NCBI RefSeq assembly: GCF_003010935.1
Contig: NZ_PGGN01000001.1
Coordinates: forward strand, 1 to 64,000
Length of the DNA: 64,000 bases
From: Phyllobacterium endophyticum
Lineage (GTDB): Bacteria; Pseudomonadota; Alphaproteobacteria; Rhizobiales; Rhizobiaceae
Reading direction: 5' to 3'
In this document: positions 36,274-46,917 of the stretch, piece by piece
Numbering within the stretch: the first letter of the stretch is position 1
Layout: each line of letters begins with the position of its first letter
Translations under genes and position numbers: made by a program
Notes under the pieces: generated by a model
Told to the model about the DNA's origin: nothing
The model's database searches: none
What the model saw: only the letters and a program-made list of their open reading frames with translations

Positions 36274-37782
36274 ATGATTCTGGCTTCGCACAATTCTTCC
36301 AATGACAACGGATGGCTTACAGCCGCTCGCCGCACGAATATTGCGTCGGCAACGCTGCTGCTGGCCTTCTTGTCGGGGTGCCAGGTTTTGGATGTGACCA
36401 AGGAGGACGCGTTGGGGCCTTCGTCGAACCCGGTGACAGTCGACAATGTCACCAAGAACGACAGACTGGCAAAGCTGAGTGCGGAGCAGCATCCTCGTAT
36501 TCTTGCCACCTATGGCGGCGAATACAAGGATGCCAAGCTCGAGCGCATGGTGGCCAAGGTCGTCGGCAATCTTACGACGGTTTCGGATAATCCGACGCAT
36601 ACCTACCGCATCACGATCCTCAACTCGCCCAATATCAATGCCTTCGCGCTTCCCGGCGGCTACCTATATGTGACGCGAGGGCTTCTGGCCTTAGCCAATG
36701 ACAGCGCAGAACTTGCTGCCGTCATCGCGCACGAGATGGGTCACGTAATTGCCAACCACGGTATCGAGCGTCAGCAGCGCGAGCAGGAAGCACAGATCGC
36801 TGGACGCGTGGTATCGGAGGTCTTGCAGGACGACAGTGCTGGCCGAGAAGCACTGATCCGGGGCAAGCTGCGCATGGCCCAGTTCTCCCGTAATCAGGAA
36901 CTTCAAGCCGATGCCATCGGGATCAAGATGATCGGCGAGGCAGGCTATGATCCTTTTGCCGCGGCACGCTTCCTTCAGTCCATGGCATCCTACGCCGATT
37001 TCCGCAGTGTTTCTGGCGCCACCGATGCGAGCCTGGATTTCCTTGCCAGCCACCCTTCCGCGCCACAGCGCATCGAACTCGCACGCGGACATGCCCGTCG
37101 CGTCGGAGCACCGGGGGTCGGCACGACCGACCGAGCCTCCTTCCTGCAGGGCATCGACGGCGTCCTCTATGGCGATACGCCCGAGGAAGGGTATGTGCGT
37201 GGACGCAATTTCGTGCATCCGCTGCTCGGCGTAAGCTTCACCGTTCCTGATGGCTTTACCATCGACAACAGCGCCGACGCCGTTATGGCGACGGGACCAG
37301 GTGAGGTGGCAATCCGTTTCGACGGAACGCAGGTCACAGGCACTCCATCGATGACAGACTACATGCGCAGCGGCTGGGTCACGGGCCTTGACGACGCTAG
37401 CGTTCAGGCCGTGACCTTCAATGGCATGCCTGGAGCAAGCGCCAAAGCCCGGGCGGATCGTTGGGAATTCGACATATTCGTCGTTAATGCCGGCAACCGC
37501 ATCTATCGCTTCCTGACCGCTGCGCCGGCCGGAAGCACTGCTCTGGTGCCAGCTTCACAGATGGTAATCCGAAGTTTCCGCCTGCTGACACCGGACGAGA
37601 AAGCAAGCGTGAAACCCCTCCGCATCCGGGTCGTCACAGTAAAACCAGGGGACACGTTGGTAAGTCTCTCTAATCAAATCATGGGAACTGACCGGAAACT
37701 CGACCTATTCCGCCTGATAAATGCGTTGCCGACAGGGGGAACCGTTTCCGCCGGTGACAAGGTCAAGATCATCAGCGAATAA
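36274..37782 (+). CDS. M48 metalloprotease lipoprotein with C-terminal LysM-like segment
   Basis: Protein of 502 residues. A signal with lipobox LAFLSGC near residue 37 suggests anchoring to a membrane facing the periplasm. The zinc site is AAVIAHEMGHVIANHG, with the third ligand in NQELQADAIGIKM, as in BepA/LoiP-type M48 proteases. Residues 310-440 form an unnamed domain (VSFTVPDGFTIDNSADAVMA). The last 50 residues resemble LysM (VVTVKPGDTLVSLSNQ), so it may contact peptidoglycan. It probably degrades misfolded envelope proteins. Confidence 0.87.
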   Translation: MILASHNSSNDNGWLTAARRTNIASATLLLAFLSGCQVLDVTKEDALGPSSNPVTVDNVTKNDRLAKLSAEQHPRILATYGGEYKDAKLERMVAKVVGNLTTVSDNPTHTYRITILNSPNINAFALPGGYLYVTRGLLALANDSAELAAVIAHEMGHVIANHGIERQQREQEAQIAGRVVSEVLQDDSAGREALIRGKLRMAQFSRNQELQADAIGIKMIGEAGYDPFAAARFLQSMASYADFRSVSGATDASLDFLASHPSAPQRIELARGHARRVGAPGVGTTDRASFLQGIDGVLYGDTPEEGYVRGRNFVHPLLGVSFTVPDGFTIDNSADAVMATGPGEVAIRFDGTQVTGTPSMTDYMRSGWVTGLDDASVQAVTFNGMPGASAKARADRWEFDIFVVNAGNRIYRFLTAAPAGSTALVPASQMVIRSFRLLTPDEKASVKPLRIRVVTVKPGDTLVSLSNQIMGTDRKLDLFRLINALPTGGTVSAGDKVKIISE

Positions 37783-37807
37783 AAAGCCCGGCAATGCCGG
37801 GCTTTTT
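37781..37807. terminator. Bidirectional terminator between the M48 gene and carD
   Basis: AAAAAGCCCGGC, a 3-base loop and GCCGGGCTTTTT form a symmetrical 12-bp stem. It overlaps the M48 stop codon edge and precedes the convergent carD end by 22 bases. Confidence 0.93.
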
Positions 37808-37828
37808 ATTCAGGTTCGGAGGAAGCTC

Positions 37829-38428
37829 TTAAGCTGCTTCTTCCTGCTCGTCTTCAACAACGATATTCGCCTCGGCTTCGGCGTCTTCAGCCTTGGCACC
37901 CCGCTTGGGCCCTTTGGCAAGATTAACTTCGATCAGACGCACCGCTTCTGTTTCCGACATCTTGTTGACGGCGGAGATCTCACGAGCCATACGGTCAAGA
38001 GCTGCTTCATATAGCTGACGCTCCGAATATGACTGCTCCGGCTGGTTGTCAGCGCGGAAAAGGTCCCGCACGACTTCCGAAATAGAGATCAGGTCGCCAG
38101 AATTGATTTTCGCATCATACTCCTGCGCCCGGCGTGACCACATGGTACGCTTGATACGAGCGCGACCCTGGACAACCTTCAACGCACGATCAACATAGTC
38201 CGTCTCTGAAAGTTTGCGCATACCAATAGCTATTGCCTTGGCGACCGGCACTTTCAAGAGCATCTTGTCTTTCTGGAAATCGATAACAAAAAGCTCAAGC
38301 TTATGGCCTGCAACTTCCTGCTCTTCGATATTGGCGATTTGACCTACGCCGTGTGCCGGATATACGATAAACTCACCCGTTTTGAATCCAATACGCTGGG
38401 CGGTTTTTTTCTGCTGAACTGCTGTCAT
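37829..38428 (-). CDS. carD: CarD-family RNA polymerase-binding regulator
   Basis: Protein of 199 residues from the ATG at 38428; AAGGAG lies 11 bases upstream. The RNAP-interaction domain opens FKTGEFIVYPAHGVGQIANI and includes LELFVIDFQKDKMLLKVP. The helical DNA-binding part has VVQGRARIKRTMWSRRAQEY. CarD stabilises open promoter complexes, notably at rRNA promoters. The C-terminal 30 residues are acidic. The gap 38429-38779 holds its promoter, a 6-bp stem at 38548-38570 and no gene. Confidence 0.93.
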   Translation of the reverse strand: MTAVQQKKTAQRIGFKTGEFIVYPAHGVGQIANIEEQEVAGHKLELFVIDFQKDKMLLKVPVAKAIAIGMRKLSETDYVDRALKVVQGRARIKRTMWSRRAQEYDAKINSGDLISISEVVRDLFRADNQPEQSYSERQLYEAALDRMAREISAVNKMSETEAVRLIEVNLAKGPKRGAKAEDAEAEANIVVEDEQEEAA

Positions 38429-38779
38429 GCGCTTAACTACTCCTTGCTGCGCCCGGCAAAACGCACCGGCTAAACCAATCACTGGAAACCGGAAACCGGT
38501 TTGTCGGCCGTCAATATTCATGCAAAAGCCATCCGGACACACCAGAGGGGTGGATAAAGAAAAACCACCCTGATCCGTTCAGTCCGAAAAAATCTAGCCG
38601 ATTGGTGATTTATGCTTTAGCGCCACGAAATTGACGTCCAATGATCAACATATCGCGCGACCATAACACGAAAAGCGATTAGAATCAACTTTTTGCTGCA
38701 ACTGCTAAAAATAGTGAAGTTTCAAGACTTGCGAATATCCTCAAGGCAAGCACCCACAGTAACAAATATCCTAAACCTC

Positions 38780-39118
38780 TTAGTCGCCCTCGCCCGGCTC
38801 CGGTGAAAAGAACTTTTCAAACTTACCAGGAATACCATCCATGTCCTTGGCATCAGCGGGAGCATCGCGCTTCTGAGAAATATTCGGCCACTTCTCTGCG
38901 TACTCCGCATTCACCTGAAGCCAATTGTCCAGACCCGGCTCAGTGTCAGGTTTGATAGCCTCCGCGGGGCATTCAGGTTCGCAAACACCGCAATCGATGC
39001 ACTCGTCGGGGTGAATGACGAGCATGTTCTCGCCCTCATAGAAACAATCGACGGGACAGACCTCAACGCAATCCATATATTTGCAGCGGATGCAATTGTC
39101 GGTCACAACGTAAGTCAT
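38780..39118 (-). CDS. fdxA: 7Fe ferredoxin FdxA
   Basis: Protein of 112 residues. The N-terminal half binds clusters: [20 protein letters not shown] (3Fe-4S pattern with a 4Fe-4S Cys) and [16 protein letters not shown] (4Fe-4S). The C-terminal 40 residues are the usual FdxA extension. It is a soluble electron carrier. A 300-base gap to the S4 gene (39119-39418) is AT-rich near 39300-39360 and shows no gene. Confidence 0.94.
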   Translation of the reverse strand: MTYVVTDNCIRCKYMDCVEVCPVDCFYEGENMLVIHPDECIDCGVCEPECPAEAIKPDTEPGLDNWLQVNAEYAEKWPNISQKRDAPADAKDMDGIPGKFEKFFSPEPGEGD

Positions 39119-39418
39119 TTGCTGGCTCCTGAAGACACCACTATCAGCGTGTCAGCGGCTGAGGTAACGATTTGACGCCGGGCTGACAAGGGGGAAGAAT
39201 AAGCTGCGGCACCAGAACGCGGACAACTTATGTCCAAACTCTGGACAAAGGCCAAGCACAAGGGCACTCACCGGCCATTCATGGCATCGCCATCTGTGAA
39301 CAACAAGCAACCACTATCCCTTACTACCTCAGTAATTGGAATAATATTTTAGCGAAGATGCCAATCAGAGAGAAAATTTCGACGTAACGAAGCTTGTCTG
39401 CAACGCCGAAATCACAGA

Positions 39419-39835
39419 TCAGCTATCTTCATCCTCACCCAGCATAAGCCGGTCCACCTGCCTTCGATCACGCTTTGTGGGTCTTCCGCTGCCCGCGTCG
39501 CGCTTCGGTAAACCATCAAGACTGCTGGTGTCGCCCTTTGGCGGCAGGGGCGGAGAGATGTCCTCATACAGAGTCCGCGCTTCCTCGGCAGGTCCGCGAC
39601 GTGTTCCTCCAGAGAGCACCCTATAGACGAGAATACGCCGGTCGAGAGTGATCGTCAGCACGTCCCCGGGCTTCACTCCGTGTGATGGCTGGTCAATCTT
39701 ATCCCTGTTGGACCTGACACTACCGCCTGACACGAGCTTTGCCGCAAGGGAGCGGGATCTGACCACTCGCGCGAAGAACAGCCACTTGTCAACGCGTTGC
39801 CTTTCACTTCCGTCATTTGAGGTCGCGCCGGCCAT
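39419..39835 (-). CDS. S4-domain RNA-binding protein, Hsp15-like
   Basis: Protein of 138 residues. The S4 domain (about 11-70) reads RQRVDKWLFFARVVRSRSLA and VSGGSVRSNRDKIDQPSH. It resembles Hsp15, which rescues stalled 50S subunits carrying nascent tRNA. The C-terminal tail is Arg/Lys-rich. The ATG at 39835 lies two bases after the helicase stop, so the pair is translationally coupled. Confidence 0.9.
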   Translation of the reverse strand: MAGATSNDGSERQRVDKWLFFARVVRSRSLAAKLVSGGSVRSNRDKIDQPSHGVKPGDVLTITLDRRILVYRVLSGGTRRGPAEEARTLYEDISPPLPPKGDTSSLDGLPKRDAGSGRPTKRDRRQVDRLMLGEDEDS

Positions 39836-39837
39836 GC

Positions 39838-42800
39838 CTATTTCTTCATTTGTTCCTTCAGTGCCAGCAACTTGGCGAAGGGAGAATCCATGTCGATCTT
39901 GACCGGACGCTCTTCGCGTTCCGGACGCTTGGCCTGAAGCGGCGCTTTGCCTGAAGGTTTTCCGCCGGAACCCTGCTTGAAGCGGTCATTGCCACCGGGC
40001 TTGCCTCTGCCTCGGAAATGCTCCTTGCGTTCGCCCTGTTCATTCTGCTGCGCGTTATGTCGTTCTGCTCGTGCGGGGTGCGGCTCGGCTTGGTTGGCAC
40101 GCGCCTGGACGCGGCGATTATTTTCTCGTTTCTCCTGAGGAGCGCGGTTGTTGCGCCCCTCAAACCTGGCTTGTCGCCAGAGCAAGACTGGCTTCGGCAT
40201 TTCTTCCACCACGGCGGGCGTGGACTCCACCGGCTCTTGGGCTGTGTCGCCCGCATCATCCTCGATGGCTGCCGCGGCCCGCGTCTCCACTGGCGGTTCT
40301 GCGGGTTCGGCCGCAGCCGCTGGTTCGCTCGCGGGTTGCATTGCTTCGAGAGGAGCCGCGTCCACCTTGTCCGCCTGAACTTCCTCGGAAGGAGCAGGCA
40401 AGGGCGACGCGTCGAGTTCCGTCAGTTTGGCAGCAACCAATCCTGCATCCGCCGGTTCCGAACGATAGCCAAGGTTCTTCAATACCTCTTCCATGTCGTC
40501 GGCAGTGGCACCGAGGATCGACATCATTGACGGGGTTACCACAAAACGCGACCCGTCATAGGCACCGTCCGGCCGCGTACCGCTTCCAGGCTTCCAGGCA
40601 AGGGCGGGACGAATGAGGTCGGCGAGCCGTTCCAGAATATCGATACGGACGGCTCTCCTCCCAAGCATGCGATATCCGGCGAGGCGGTAGAAAGCCGGAT
40701 CAAAGCTCGGATCCGTTACCACCGACGTTCGTCCAGCTGACAAAACTTGCACAACGTCTCCATAACCAGGACGATCCTTGGCATCCTCCCTGAGCGCCCA
40801 CAATAGCGTCAGGAGACCGGCCGGAGAAGGTTTGAGCAGCGCTGGCAGGAAGACGTGATATGCGCCGAAGCGAACGCCAAGGCGCCGAAGCGCGGCGCGG
40901 GAATCCTGGTCTAGTCCGCGCACGTCTTCAGCCACGTCGCGCCGCTGGAGGATTCCGAAATTTTCCACCAGCTGAAAAGCCAGGCCCTTGGTTATTCCGA
41001 CCAGACCATCGGCATTCGCCAGATCGACAAGCGGCTTCAAGATGGTTTCGACGTGATGGGCTAGAAAGCGGTCTACGCGAGCAGCAACCTTGTCACGTGC
41101 AGGACCGGTCAGCTGTTCGTCGGCCAGCAGCACAGCCCGGGGTTTCAACGCCTGCTCCCCAGAGACGACCGAGGCGACCGGAGCGCCGATCCACCTTAGG
41201 GTTCCGTCAGAACCTAAGGCAAAATCGCCATTGGCCGAAGCGGAAAAACGCTCGGCGCGATTTTCAAACTCTGCTGCCAGGGCCTTTTGCGCGGCTGCCT
41301 TGACGGCCTTCGCATCCGTTCCATCGACGTGAGTGTCCGCAGTAAATCGGAACCCATCCAAACGTCCAACATGATGCCCCTCGACAACAACGTCACCGGC
41401 AGGGCTAATTTCGGCTTCTAGCATCGTATTCTCTCTCAGGCGCCTCATAAGCACGCTTGTCCTGCGGTCTACGAAGCGTTTCGTCAACCGTTCATGCAGT
41501 GCATCTGATAATCTGTCCTCAATTTCACGCGTCTTTTCTTGCCAATGTGTCTGATCTGCAAGCCAACCCGGCCTGTGAGACACAAATGTCCATGTTCTAA
41601 TCTGGGCGATACGCCGTGACAGCGCATCGATGTCACCGTCCGTGGAATCGGCACGGCGCACCTCTTCGGCCATGTAATTCTCGTTCACATGGCCCTTGTC
41701 AGCAAGGTCTGTATAGATCGATGCGATAATATCGGCATGTTGAGCTGGGGCAATCTTGCGATAGTCGGGCAGCGCGCAGGCATCCCATAAAAGGGCGACA
41801 CGTTCGGGTGTATTGGCCAAAGGTGCGACGTCTGGATCGTTGGACAAATATTCAAGCGCCTGTTGATCGACCGCAGGTAGTGCGCGCGTCAGTCCTTCGA
41901 TTGCAGCGGGCGTGTCAATGGATCTCTTCAGCGCTTCTAGGCTGGAATAGTCAAAGCGAGCTGTCCGCCACTGGAGTATCTTTACGGCGTCGAAGGCATG
42001 AGACTCCACCCTCTGGACCAGTTCCTCGGAAAATCCCGAGACCTGTCCCGTTACTCCGAACGTCCCGTCGCGCAAATGCCTGCCGGCACGGCCGGCTATT
42101 TGACCGATCTCACCGGGTGAAAGGTTGCGAAACTGATAGCCATCGAATTTACGGTCCTGAGCGAAGGCAACATGATCGACATCAAGATTGAGGCCCATCC
42201 CGATGGCGTCCGTTGCAACGAGGTAATCGACATCACCGGACTGATAAAGATCGACCTGAGCGTTGCGCGTGCGTGGGCTGAGTGCCCCCATGACCACCGC
42301 TGCGCCACCACTCTGGCGCCGTATCAACTCAGCAATCGAGTAAACCTCCTCTGCGGCAAATGCCACTATCGCCGATCGGGGTGGCAGGCGGGTTATCTTC
42401 TTTGGTCCTGCATAAAAGAGATTGGAAAGCCGCGGCCGGGTGACGACAGAAACGCCCCGCAGGAGCTTCTCGAGAATCCCCCGCATAGTCGCGGCGCCGA
42501 GCAGCAAGGTTTCCTGCCTGCCCCTCAGATGCAGAATACGGTCGGTAAAGATATGACCGCGCTCCAGATCGTTGGCGAGTTGCACCTCGTCAATGGCAAC
42601 AAAGTCCATATCGGTCTGGCGTGGCATGGCCTCTACTGTGCAGACAGCATAGCGTGCGCCGGGAGGGTTGATCTTTTCCTCACCGGTAATCAGCGAAACA
42701 TTGGACAGACCTACCCTTTCCGCCACGCGATGATAAACCTCCCGCGCCAGCAGACGGAGCGGCAGGCCTATCATTCCGGTACGATGCGCTAGCATTCGCT

Positions 42801-42903
42801 CGATGGCGAGATGAGTTTTACCCGTGTTTGTGGGACCCAGCACGGCAGTAACATCGCGGCCTGACAAGACCAGGGGAAGTTCGGGGTTGGGCATAACGTT
42901 CAT
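39838..42903 (-). CDS. SUV3/MgpS-like RNA helicase
   Basis: Protein of 1021 residues from the ATG at 42903; a TTG at 42906 is also open. The helicase core spans about 1-460: Walker A VLGPTNTGKTHLAIERMLAH, DExH-like FVAIDEVQLAND, motif VIT-like SALSPRTRN and QIAGRAGRHLRDG. The middle domain is SUV3-like. The C-terminal 110 residues are Arg/Asn/Gln/Gly-rich and likely bind RNA. The name MgpS is used for related rhizobial proteins. It may unwind structured RNA with the coupled S4 protein. Confidence 0.86.
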   Translation of the reverse strand: MNVMPNPELPLVLSGRDVTAVLGPTNTGKTHLAIERMLAHRTGMIGLPLRLLAREVYHRVAERVGLSNVSLITGEEKINPPGARYAVCTVEAMPRQTDMDFVAIDEVQLANDLERGHIFTDRILHLRGRQETLLLGAATMRGILEKLLRGVSVVTRPRLSNLFYAGPKKITRLPPRSAIVAFAAEEVYSIAELIRRQSGGAAVVMGALSPRTRNAQVDLYQSGDVDYLVATDAIGMGLNLDVDHVAFAQDRKFDGYQFRNLSPGEIGQIAGRAGRHLRDGTFGVTGQVSGFSEELVQRVESHAFDAVKILQWRTARFDYSSLEALKRSIDTPAAIEGLTRALPAVDQQALEYLSNDPDVAPLANTPERVALLWDACALPDYRKIAPAQHADIIASIYTDLADKGHVNENYMAEEVRRADSTDGDIDALSRRIAQIRTWTFVSHRPGWLADQTHWQEKTREIEDRLSDALHERLTKRFVDRRTSVLMRRLRENTMLEAEISPAGDVVVEGHHVGRLDGFRFTADTHVDGTDAKAVKAAAQKALAAEFENRAERFSASANGDFALGSDGTLRWIGAPVASVVSGEQALKPRAVLLADEQLTGPARDKVAARVDRFLAHHVETILKPLVDLANADGLVGITKGLAFQLVENFGILQRRDVAEDVRGLDQDSRAALRRLGVRFGAYHVFLPALLKPSPAGLLTLLWALREDAKDRPGYGDVVQVLSAGRTSVVTDPSFDPAFYRLAGYRMLGRRAVRIDILERLADLIRPALAWKPGSGTRPDGAYDGSRFVVTPSMMSILGATADDMEEVLKNLGYRSEPADAGLVAAKLTELDASPLPAPSEEVQADKVDAAPLEAMQPASEPAAAAEPAEPPVETRAAAAIEDDAGDTAQEPVESTPAVVEEMPKPVLLWRQARFEGRNNRAPQEKRENNRRVQARANQAEPHPARAERHNAQQNEQGERKEHFRGRGKPGGNDRFKQGSGGKPSGKAPLQAKRPEREERPVKIDMDSPFAKLLALKEQMKK

Positions 42904-43288
42904 CAATTACAATCCAATACCGGCACCAGTTCGAAATGCCGGGCATGCATTTGCGATTAGCATCTTAAGCATTCAACAGAAAGGTAGGTTGGACGCCGTA
43001 GAGAAACAATCATAAATCGACATATCGTAGTGCCGTTATGAAATGGAACGCGTGCAGAACGAATCAGCTACGAATCAGCTTTAGGACCAGATTCCTGCTT
43101 TGTTCACTGCCACATCTAGGCGACCGGCTCAACGAACTTACAAGATGCTGAATCGCCTGAAACCGTTTCAGGCCACGATTTGAAGCCGTTCTTACAGTCT
43201 AGGACAGGATTCAGCCAAGCCTTCCGCTCCAGAGGCTCAGCTACAGTTGCAAACACGACCGCCCTTGACCGCACCGTATCGGTCACGC
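42904..43288. other. Gene-free gap between phaB and the helicase
   Basis: No open frame here has coding character. It holds a direct repeat, ACGAATCAGCT twice in succession around 43059-43081, and a hairpin GCCTGAAA/TTTCAGGC (43155-43173) without a T-run downstream of phaB. It must also contain the helicase promoter. Confidence 0.5.
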
Positions 43289-44014
43289 TCAGGTGAAGTA
43301 TTGTCCACCGTTGGCCGTGAGCGTCGAGCCGGTGATGAAGCCCGCCTCATCGGACGCGAGGAAGATGACGCAACGTGCGACTTCTTCTGGCTCACCCAGA
43401 CGTCCGACAGGAATTTGCGGAATAATCCGCTCGTTCAGGACTTTTTCGTCGATGGCACGCACCATCTCCGTGCCGATATATCCCGGGCAGATTGCATTAA
43501 CGGTGATTCCAGCGCGAGCGCCCTCCTGGGCCAAGGCTTTCGTAAATCCGATGTCGCCGGCTTTCGAGGCTGAATAGTTAACCTGTCCTGCCTGGCCCTT
43601 CTGGCCGTTAATCGAGGAAATATTGATAATCCGGCCGAACTTCCGGTCTCGCATGCCGCCCCATAGTGGGTGGGTCATGTTGAACAAACCAGTTAAATTG
43701 GTGTTGATCACGTCGCTCCACTGACCTGGCGTCATCTTATGGAACATTGCATCACGAGTTATGCCGGCATTGTTCACCAGCACAGAAACCGAACCCAGAT
43801 CGGCTTCGATCCTTGCGATACCTGCCGCGCACTCCTCGTAATTGGAAACATCCCATTTGTACGTGGCGATACCGGTCTTCTTGCCGAACTCCTTCGCCGC
43901 GTCATCATTGCCGGCGTAGTTCGCAGCCACTCTATAACCCGCGGTTTTCAACGCAACGCAAATAGCAGCACCGATGCCGCGCGTTCCACCCGTAACTATT
44001 GCTGTTTTAGTCAT
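43289..44014 (-). CDS. phaB: Acetoacetyl-CoA reductase
   Basis: Short-chain dehydrogenase of 241 residues. The nucleotide loop is IVTGGTRGIGAAICVALK, the catalytic Ser/Tyr/Lys are in INISSINGQKGQAGQVNYSASK, and the end reads GFITGSTLTANGGQYF. It makes (R)-3-hydroxybutyryl-CoA with NADPH for polyhydroxybutyrate. It follows phaA by 130 bases on the same strand. Confidence 0.95.
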   Translation of the reverse strand: MTKTAIVTGGTRGIGAAICVALKTAGYRVAANYAGNDDAAKEFGKKTGIATYKWDVSNYEECAAGIARIEADLGSVSVLVNNAGITRDAMFHKMTPGQWSDVINTNLTGLFNMTHPLWGGMRDRKFGRIINISSINGQKGQAGQVNYSASKAGDIGFTKALAQEGARAGITVNAICPGYIGTEMVRAIDEKVLNERIIPQIPVGRLGEPEEVARCVIFLASDEAGFITGSTLTANGGQYFT

Positions 44015-44144
44015 CTATCCCTCCCTGAAACTGATCTCGTAAAAAACACAATGTACTTTGAAATTATGCCAGCCTACGGTCGAAACTCACGGCGCATGCA
44101 GGCGTCACTTGCCGATTAAATTACCTGGGCCAGCGAAGCTAAGA

Positions 44145-45338
<1,194 letters not shown>

Positions 45339-45469
45339 TCATATTGGCATTCTGAATATATAAAAACACATATCGACAAGAATTAGCCGCCCGCAATGGT
45401 TTGACAAGAGACATTTAAGGCTAACGCTTGAAATAAGCGGTTTGCAGCGCAGCATAAGCGGCGATGCAC

Positions 45470-45487
45470 TGCGTTGAATGCAACGCA
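45470..45487. promoter_or_regulatory. Candidate PhaR operator between phaA and phaR
   Basis: TGCGTTG and CAACGCA form a 7-bp dyad with a 4-base spacer, within a stretch rich in TGC/GCA (45441-45487). PhaR in related bacteria binds TGC-rich dyads near pha genes. It is 100 bases before the phaR start and 140 bases before phaA. Confidence 0.45.
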
Positions 45488-45589
45488 CAATTCGCTTTGA
45501 ATTGAGGCACTTTGCCCCTATCCTCTTAAGAACTGTCCGTAAGCCGGCACGAAAATTCGGCCGAGGAAGTCAAGCTGGGGAGTCGAGCA

Positions 45590-46198
45590 ATGACAGCAAA
45601 GACCGGGGACATCGTCATCAAGAAATATGCTAACCGGCGTCTGTATAACACCGGTACAAGCACCTATGTGACGTTGGAAGACCTCGCGGAGATGGTTAAG
45701 CGCAACGAGAATTTCACGGTTCAGGATGCAAAGACCGGCGAAGACATCACTCATTCGGTTCTCACCCAAATCATCTTCGAGCTTGAGAACAAGGATGGGC
45801 AGAATATGCTGCCAATTCCCTTCCTGCGCCAGCTGATCGCTTATTATGGCGATCAGATGCAAGTTGTGCTGCCGACATTCCTTGAGCAATCGATGTCGGC
45901 CTTTGCAAAAGAGCAGGAGCGCATGCGCGAGCAACTGACGGCGGCGTTCGGCAAGACTCCCATCGATATGATGAATGTAAGCGCTCCGATAAAGCTGGTC
46001 GAAGAGCAAGTGCGTCGAAACACCGAAATGTTGCAACACGCTATGCGCATGTTCACACCCTTTCCCTTGAACAAGACGCCGCCTTCTGAGCCGGATGAAT
46101 CGACTGGTCCGGATAAACCCGCGAAGGATACAGGTCTGGATGAGTTGAAGGAGCAGATTGCGGCTATGCAGCGGAAGCTGGACTCCCTCGGCAGATAA
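45590..46198 (+). CDS. phaR: Polyhydroxyalkanoate synthesis repressor PhaR
   Basis: Protein of 202 residues. The N-terminal PHB-accumulation regulatory domain reads IVIKKYANRRLYNTGTSTYV and TLEDLAEMVKRNENFTVQDA, followed by a second repeat. PhaR senses PHB granules and represses granule protein and other genes; in rhizobia it also shifts carbon flow. The C-terminal part is charged. A cupin gene lies 24 bases downstream. Confidence 0.95.
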   Translation: MTAKTGDIVIKKYANRRLYNTGTSTYVTLEDLAEMVKRNENFTVQDAKTGEDITHSVLTQIIFELENKDGQNMLPIPFLRQLIAYYGDQMQVVLPTFLEQSMSAFAKEQERMREQLTAAFGKTPIDMMNVSAPIKLVEEQVRRNTEMLQHAMRMFTPFPLNKTPPSEPDESTGPDKPAKDTGLDELKEQIAAMQRKLDSLGR

Positions 46199-46222
46199 GA
46201 TCGGTAGCACGGAGTACCCGGA

Positions 46223-46504
46223 ATGGCCGGATCGGCAAAAGCAACCGTCTTCATCGATAATGAGCGCGTCATCGTCACGGAATATCGTTTTGCCGTGGGA
46301 GACAACACTGGCTGGCATCGCCACTCACATGACTATGTCGTGGTGCCGCTCATGGATGGACGCGTACGGCTGGTGACGGCGGAGGGAGATTCATTTGCTG
46401 AAATGAAAAAAGGTGTTCCCTATTTTCGTACGGAAGGCGTGGAGCACGACGTGGTCAACGCCAATGACGGAGAATACGCTTTCATCGAGATCGAACTAAA
46501 ATAG
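46223..46504 (+). CDS. Small cupin-domain protein
   Basis: Protein of 93 residues with a single cupin barrel: the metal motif region WHRHSHDYVVVPLMDGRVRL has His ligands, and VEHDVVNANDGEYAFIEIEL completes it. It may bind a metal or act as a small sensor or isomerase. GGAG lies upstream of the ATG. It is probably co-transcribed with phaR. Confidence 0.85.
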   Translation: MAGSAKATVFIDNERVIVTEYRFAVGDNTGWHRHSHDYVVVPLMDGRVRLVTAEGDSFAEMKKGVPYFRTEGVEHDVVNANDGEYAFIEIELK

Positions 46505-46522
46505 CCTGTCATCGCGGCATAT

Positions 46523-46555
46523 ATGAAAAGACCGGCCAATGGCCGGTCTTTTCAT
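46523..46555. terminator. Bidirectional terminator after the cupin and rpmF genes
   Basis: A 15-bp stem (ATGAAAAGACCGGCC and its complement) with a 3-base loop, containing A/T runs on both sides. It serves phaR-cupin and the convergent rpmF. Confidence 0.93.
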
Positions 46556-46570
46556 GAGATTCAAGAAAAA

Positions 46571-46753
46571 TCAGCCTTCCTTAGGCGTCAAAACCTGACG
46601 GCCACGGTACATGCCGGTCTTCAGGTCCACGTGATGAGGACGGCGCAGTTCGCCTGAATTCTTGTCTTCGACGTAGGTCGGTGCCTTCAGCGCGTCGGCG
46701 GAGCGGCGCATGCCGCGCTTCGACGGAGAAGTTTTTCGTTTAGGTACAGCCAT
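46571..46753 (-). CDS. rpmF: Ribosomal protein bL32
   Basis: Protein of 60 residues, [20 protein letters not shown] then [20 protein letters not shown]. It is the standard zinc-free bL32 with no CxxC pairs. It is part of the large ribosomal subunit. It is the gene nearest mtgA, an arrangement I recall in related genomes. Confidence 0.97.
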   Translation of the reverse strand: MAVPKRKTSPSKRGMRRSADALKAPTYVEDKNSGELRRPHHVDLKTGMYRGRQVLTPKEG

Positions 46754-46917
46754 TGTTCCAGCTCCAGTAATCAGTCAAAATCCGGCACTGGCCCGATTGA
46801 GCCTGTCGCAATGGACAAAATTCCGGAAAGTTCGGTGGGGCTATACACGGCCTGAGGGCTTTTGACCAGCCGGAACCGCATTTTTTTGTCACGAAAGGCT
46901 TCTGCTCCCGGACGGGG

